Under the pieces are notes generated by a model. It ran no database searches and was not told the DNA's origin. It saw only the letters and a program-made list of their open reading frames with translations. The position numbers and the translations under genes are program-made. From RGIG2000 sp045612665 (GTDB taxonomy: Bacteria > Bacillota > Clostridia > Oscillospirales > CAG-272), in contig JAZKZO010000046.1 of assembly GCA_045612665.1 (NCBI GenBank), forward strand, positions 1-34,942: a stretch of 34,942 bases of DNA. The letters run 5' to 3'. Every line of letters begins with the position of its first letter. The first letter of the stretch is position 1. Shown here one piece after another: positions 31,605 through 34,942 of the stretch.

Positions 31605-32465
31605 ATGGCTCAATTTACTAATCAAGCGCAGTTAACCTATGGAAGTGTTGTTGCCAACTCCAACGTTGCAACAGGAGAAATTCTTGAAGCTCTCTCACTT
31701 ACGAAAACGGCAGTTGTTGACACCTATTCATCAGGCGATACTGTAACTTATATTTTAAGCATTCTCAATCAAGGTGCGACGGCTCTTAACGGTCTTAGCA
31801 TTGTTGACGATCTCGGTGCTTATACCTTTGATACAGGCTTACTCGTTCCTCTTGATTACGTTGACGGCTCGGTAAAATACTATATTGACGGTGTTTTACA
31901 GGCATCTCCAACCGTTACGGCAGGTCCACCTCTTACTATTTCGGGCATTAGCGTAACGGCAGGCGGAAACACTACAATCGTATACGAGGCGAGCGCGAAT
32001 GCCTTTGCCCCTCTTGACACCGACGGTGAAATAACAAATACCGCCACTGTATCGGGCAACGGAATAACTCCAGTTCAGGCTACTGAAACTGTTACGGCAG
32101 CCAACGCGCCTGAGATTTCGATAACCAAGTCTATTAGCCCTGTGCCCGTAGCGCCAAACGGTCTTGTAAGCTATACCTTCATTATTGAAAACAATGGCAA
32201 TACAGCGCTTGTTGCTACTGATAACGCAGTAATCACCGACGTCTTTGATCCCATTCTTAGCAATCTAAGCGTTACCTTCAACGGCACACCTTGGCAAGAG
32301 GATGTAAATTACACCTACAACGAGGTAAGCGGAGAATTTGCGAGCATTGCGGGTCAAGTTGTAGTTGATGCGGCAACCTATACGCAAGCGCCAAACGGAG
32401 CTTGGAGCATAGCTCCCGGCACCTCAACGCTAATTGTAACCGGAAATATAGGCTCAATCACCTAA
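31605..32465 (+). CDS. DUF11-type repeat protein without a signal peptide
   Basis: From the ATG at 31605, with AAAGGA eight bases upstream, the product has 286 residues; an extension to 31518 has no ribosome site and is rejected. Two DUF11-like modules are visible: SLTKTAVVDTYSSGDTVTYI (about 31-51) with NQGATALNGLSIVDDL, and ISITKSISPVPVAPNGLVSY (about 164-184) with IENNGNTAL-ATDNAVITDVF. The protein is rich in Thr, Val and Ala and almost free of basic residues, with no cysteine. There is no signal peptide, anchor or membrane segment. DUF11 modules usually occur in secreted adhesin-like proteins, so the missing export signal is odd. A hairpin GAGAGC/GCTCTC lies just before the ribosome site at 31576-31591. 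Confidence 0.82.
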   Translation: MAQFTNQAQLTYGSVVANSNVATGEILEALSLTKTAVVDTYSSGDTVTYILSILNQGATALNGLSIVDDLGAYTFDTGLLVPLDYVDGSVKYYIDGVLQASPTVTAGPPLTISGISVTAGGNTTIVYEASANAFAPLDTDGEITNTATVSGNGITPVQATETVTAANAPEISITKSISPVPVAPNGLVSYTFIIENNGNTALVATDNAVITDVFDPILSNLSVTFNGTPWQEDVNYTYNEVSGEFASIAGQVVVDAATYTQAPNGAWSIAPGTSTLIVTGNIGSIT

Positions 32466-32471
32466 AGCTCA

Positions 32472-32502
32472 CTCAAAAACGGCAAAATTCGCCGTTTTTG
32501 AG
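32472..32502 (+). terminator. Terminator of the DUF11 protein gene
   Basis: A 12-base stem CTCAAAAACGGC/GCCGTTTTTGAG with a seven-base loop, seven bases past the stop codon. The T run lies inside the stem, so termination may be imperfect. Confidence 0.75.
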
Positions 32503-32558
32503 CATTTACTTATATATGCTCATATGTTCATATAAGTATATGTTGTCTAATTTCGAAG

Positions 32559-32586
32559 AAAAAAGCGAGATTTCTCTCGCTTTTGT
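32559..32586 (-). terminator. Terminator of the GH9 gene
   Basis: A ten-base stem AAAAGCGAGA/TCTCGCTTTT with a TTTC loop and a T run on the - strand, about 50 bases past the stop codon at 32633. Confidence 0.85.
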
Positions 32587-32632
32587 CGTTTTTTATTCTC
32601 TTTGTCGCCATTTTTTACGGATTACGCGTTTC

Positions 32633-34318
32633 TTAGCGCTCTCCCTCAAGCTCAGATATTAGATACATTGTCATTCCGACACAAGGCATATCGAACTCGG
32701 AAAAAGCGCCCTTTGTGGTATCTATTGAGGAATAGTCAACGCCTACTGCGCCCGGAATAAACGGTGTTGATGGGAAGAATTGACCGAATGCATCGTGCGG
32801 TGCATGGTTATATCCTATCGCGTGAATATGACTGCTGTCAAGAGCATTTACTCCCAAGACCGTATCAACTACGAATTGTGAATATTTTAGATATTCACTT
32901 TTGCCAAGAAGTCTTGCGCACCTTGCCATAAATATAGCAATATGCGTTGAATATCCCGGCTCGAGGTGTTGCTCCGATTGTGAATAGCATATGATGCCAT
33001 CATATTGGCTTATCGCTTCAAGAGTTCTCATTCCTTGACGGCGAGTTTTGCCCTCGTGTCCGTCAACGATATCAAGGTCGCCATCGGAATATGGATGCCT
33101 TACGCATTTCCAAATGCTTTTATCAATGAGAGCTGCAGATGATGCGAGTGCCTTTTCAATGATTTCTTTAAGTCCAAAACGCGCTCCTAGAAGCTCATAC
33201 GCATCACAAAGTGCGAAAAGGTTGCCCATTTGCCAACAGTAGCTACAAGAGCCTGTAACGAGCCTTGTTTTATCGTCATCGCGAACAAGCTCGTGCGACA
33301 TTTCACCACCGGCTACATAGGAAAGTAGCTTTGGCGTTACATTTTCTATTATGCGAAGATATTTTTCATCCCCTGTCGCTCTGTAAAGCTCTGACGAGCA
33401 GGTAATTTGATATGCAAGGTCAGCGCTTGAATTCCTTCTGCATTGGTCGTAGAAGAAATCAGGATCCATTCCCATAGGATATTTCTCGGGATGGCGATAG
33501 GTGTCGCTTGGGCGAGCATCGCTCATCATATAATTCCAAGAAAGGATTGCTTTTTCAAGATATTTTTTTGATTTTTCCTCGTTTTTATCTTTTAGATAAA
33601 GAGAACCGAGTGCGAGTGCCGAGGTGGTGTTCCATTGTGCCGATGAAGGAGCGGGTGATTTATAAAATTCTCTTGCTCCCCAGCCGAACGGTGCGTTCAA
33701 GGTGTTGTACATTGCTCCGTTTTCCTGTATCGTTTTATATAAGTAATCGCAAGCCCACTCAGCCTCGTCCTTTAACAGGATTTTGCTCCATTCGCTCTTT
33801 TCCCTTATGGCGCATTTAAGCATTGCATAAATACCGATAGAAAGCCCACCGGGGGATTTGCGAAGGTCGCAGGATTGATGATATCCACCACTTAGGTCGA
33901 CTCTTTCGCCTGTTTCCTTTATAAAGCCGTCATCAAGATGGCACGAGCCGTTCCACCCAAGGGGATGTCCGCATCTTTGATATTTGTAATATTCAAGCAA
34001 AACGCGCTTGCAAATATCGTATGCGCCGTCATAGATTACAAATTGTCGGCTAGTAAATCCGCCCGCTTCAATTTGATAATCGCCCTCTCGCGTTATATCG
34101 CTAAAATCACCGACATAGTATGTGTGTCCGTCTTCTATAACCGGTGTCATTTTGCCCTCGAAAACGGTTATCCACTTGACGTTGTCTATTAAAACCACGC
34201 GAAAATCCATACTTTCAGTTTTATTTTCGGTTAAGATGAAGCGCTTTTGCGAATTTTTCAAAAAGCCTCTGTGATTGACTCTTATAGGATTTTGAAGCTC
34301 TTGTCTTTCTAATTTCAT
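32633..34318 (-). CDS. Glycoside hydrolase family 9-like protein, cytosolic
   Basis: The 561-residue protein begins with an Ig-like CelD_N domain: IRVNHRGFLKNSQKRFIL (12-29) through REGDYQIEAGGFTSRQF. From about 100 it is an alpha/alpha barrel. The GH9 nucleophilic-water region, usually DAGD, reads GGYHQSCDLRK here: the second Asp (Asp151, the expected base) is kept and the first is replaced. The proton donor region is SEFDMP with Glu541, and GYNHAPHDAFG plus IPGAVGVDY match the C-terminal substrate loops. No signal peptide, carbohydrate-binding module or dockerin is present. It may cleave imported oligosaccharides; GH9 also includes exo-beta-glucosaminidases. AGGAG lies seven bases before the ATG. 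Substrate cannot be named. Confidence 0.85.
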   Translation of the reverse strand: MKLERQELQNPIRVNHRGFLKNSQKRFILTENKTESMDFRVVLIDNVKWITVFEGKMTPVIEDGHTYYVGDFSDITREGDYQIEAGGFTSRQFVIYDGAYDICKRVLLEYYKYQRCGHPLGWNGSCHLDDGFIKETGERVDLSGGYHQSCDLRKSPGGLSIGIYAMLKCAIREKSEWSKILLKDEAEWACDYLYKTIQENGAMYNTLNAPFGWGAREFYKSPAPSSAQWNTTSALALGSLYLKDKNEEKSKKYLEKAILSWNYMMSDARPSDTYRHPEKYPMGMDPDFFYDQCRRNSSADLAYQITCSSELYRATGDEKYLRIIENVTPKLLSYVAGGEMSHELVRDDDKTRLVTGSCSYCWQMGNLFALCDAYELLGARFGLKEIIEKALASSAALIDKSIWKCVRHPYSDGDLDIVDGHEGKTRRQGMRTLEAISQYDGIICYSQSEQHLEPGYSTHIAIFMARCARLLGKSEYLKYSQFVVDTVLGVNALDSSHIHAIGYNHAPHDAFGQFFPSTPFIPGAVGVDYSSIDTTKGAFSEFDMPCVGMTMYLISELEGER

Positions 34319-34404
34319 AAGACACTCCTAACGTTTAATTTACTTAAGTATAACACACTTTTTAAGAATATGAAATATTTTTTCGAAAAAAGTAAAAAAC
34401 TCAC

Positions 34405-34433
34405 TTGACAAACTCAAAATCATTTGATATAAT
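34405..34433 (+). promoter_or_regulatory. Promoter of the tRNA-Pro gene
   Basis: TTGACA (34405-34410), 17-base spacer, TATAAT (34428-34433), all consensus, 30 bases before the tRNA. Confidence 0.9.
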
Positions 34434-34463
34434 AGGTAGGCACTCAGCGATACAATATAATTT

Positions 34464-34539
34464 CGAGATGTAGCGCAGTTGGTAGCGCGCATGCTTTGGG
34501 AGCATGATGCCGCAGGTTCGAATCCTGTCATCTCGACCA
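34464..34539 (+). tRNA. tRNA-Pro (UGG anticodon)
   Basis: A full cloverleaf of 76 bases: acceptor stem CGAGATG/CATCTCG, D arm with AGCGCAGTTGGTAGCGC, anticodon stem CATGC/GCATG around the loop TTTGGGA (anticodon TGG), and a T arm GCAGGTTCGAATCCTGT. The CCA end is encoded. Its 3' 16 bases recur at 34708-34723. Confidence 0.97.
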
Positions 34540-34542
34540 CAT

Positions 34543-34577
34543 AAAAGCACTATACCATTTGGTATGGTGCTTTTTGT
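34543..34577 (+). terminator. Terminator of the tRNA-Pro gene
   Basis: A 14-base stem (34543-34556 with 34561-34574, one G-U pair) followed by T-rich sequence. Confidence 0.88.
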
Positions 34578-34582
34578 GTTAT

Positions 34583-34790
34583 GTGGTTAAGATGACGATT
34601 CGACCTGTCTTCAACGCAAGTTGAATCAGGTGCGCCTAGCGAGCAAAGTCGTGAGGTGCTCGCACATCAGAGGCTGCGAAGTGTTACGAGCAACTTGTTG
34701 CGATGCTTCCTGTCATCTCGACCTACCTTCAAGCTTTGCTTGAATCAGGTGCATCTAGCGATTAGAGGTATCGAGTTGCTGAATTCACGG
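34583..34790. repeat. Repeat region with a copy of the tRNA-Pro 3' end
   Basis: Two units of about 43 bases share TCGACCT, TTGAATCAGGTGC and CTAGCGA: unit A near 34591-34638 and unit B near 34717-34764. Each begins with a hairpin whose arms differ but stay paired: TTCAAC/GTTGAA in A, TTCAAGC/GCTTGAA in B. The 16 bases of the tRNA 3' end (34523-34538) recur at 34708-34723 right before unit B. A perfect GCAAC/GTTGC hairpin lies between. No coding sequence is evident. Confidence 0.7.
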
Positions 34791-34942
34791 GGGTGCAATG
34801 GCACAAAGAAATAAAAATATTTTAATATTCTTTGAAAAAGCGTTGCGATTTCTATAATTTAGGTGTATGATATAAATAACACAAGCTAAAAATGCTTTGA
34901 ATGAAAAATCACGTGAAAAAATAGGCGAAAAATGATAGATAT
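34791..34942 (+). other. AT-rich end of window with a promoter-like pair
   Basis: I see no gene. TTGCGA (34843-34848), 17 bases, and TATGAT (34866-34871) could be a promoter for a gene beyond the right edge. Nothing else can be supported. Confidence 0.45.

Noticed and set aside
34347..34375. - strand promoter for the GH9 gene
   Set aside because: TATACT is a fair -10 but no acceptable -35 lies at the right distance.
34340..34540. 66-residue - frame beginning MVEMTGFEPAASCSQ
   Set aside because: It is antisense to tRNA-Pro and is a well-known type of false protein call over tRNA genes.
34583..34790. CRISPR or ribosomal RNA fragment after the tRNA
   Set aside because: Only two diverged repeat units, and no rRNA sequence recognised.

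Overview
The window looks like a chromosomal segment from a low-to-moderate-GC anaerobic Clostridia (Bacillota), most likely an uncultured gut-type lineage. The support is: strong AGGAG ribosome sites, sigma-A promoters with TTGACA/TATAAT and 17-base spacing, T-box and glycine riboswitches, HisZ/short-HisG and YerC-type regulation of histidine synthesis, and AGCS symporters. Genus cannot be set from the sequence alone.

Layout. 1-262: C-terminal end of a probable beta-propeller glycosidase (+). 293-1282: hot-dog thioesterase and a membrane-anchored XRE regulator (-). 1611-3419: a two-domain GT8 glycosyltransferase / PlsC-type acyltransferase fusion (+). 3465-5966: a DUF4349 lipoprotein and a large secreted protein (-). 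5967-6283: intergenic region with nested hairpin repeats. 6284-14762: a complete histidine operon on the - strand (yerC-hisZ-hisG-hisD-hisC-hisB-hisH-hisA-hisF-hisIE-PHP phosphatase) with an excellent promoter at 14804-14832. 14903-27329: a branched-chain amino acid operon on the - strand (leuA-ilvB-ilvN-ilvC-ilvD-leuC-leuD-leuB-DUF815 ATPase-ilvA-ridA), led by a leucine (CUC) T-box. 27816-28880: ilvE with its own promoter and terminator. 28981-31195: a HAD phosphatase and a sodium:glycine/alanine symporter (-), the latter behind a glycine riboswitch. 31605-32465: a DUF11-type repeat protein (+). 32633-34318: a GH9-family protein without a signal peptide (-). 34464-34539: tRNA-Pro(UGG), followed by a repeat-rich tail to the window end.

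How the genes work together. One block makes histidine from PRPP/ATP, with every enzymatic step encoded contiguously. The next makes Ile, Leu and Val: IlvA feeds 2-oxobutanoate, RidA removes the enamine/imine by-product of IlvA, IlvBN-C-D is shared by Ile and Val, LeuA-CD-B extends to leucine, and IlvE (separate unit) does the final transamination. The leucine T-box links the whole operon to tRNA-Leu charging. The glycine switch controls an amino acid importer; the sequence contains an alternative pairing that predicts an OFF switch.

The most unusual items are the GT8-acyltransferase fusion, the DUF815 AAA+ ATPase inside the ilv-leu operon, the modular palindromic element at 6114-6243, the tRNA-Pro downstream region with a 16-base copy of the tRNA 3' end and paired compensated hairpins, and the cytosolic GH9 with an altered base motif. 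I did not find a CRISPR array, transposase, integrase, phage genes or an obvious defence system.
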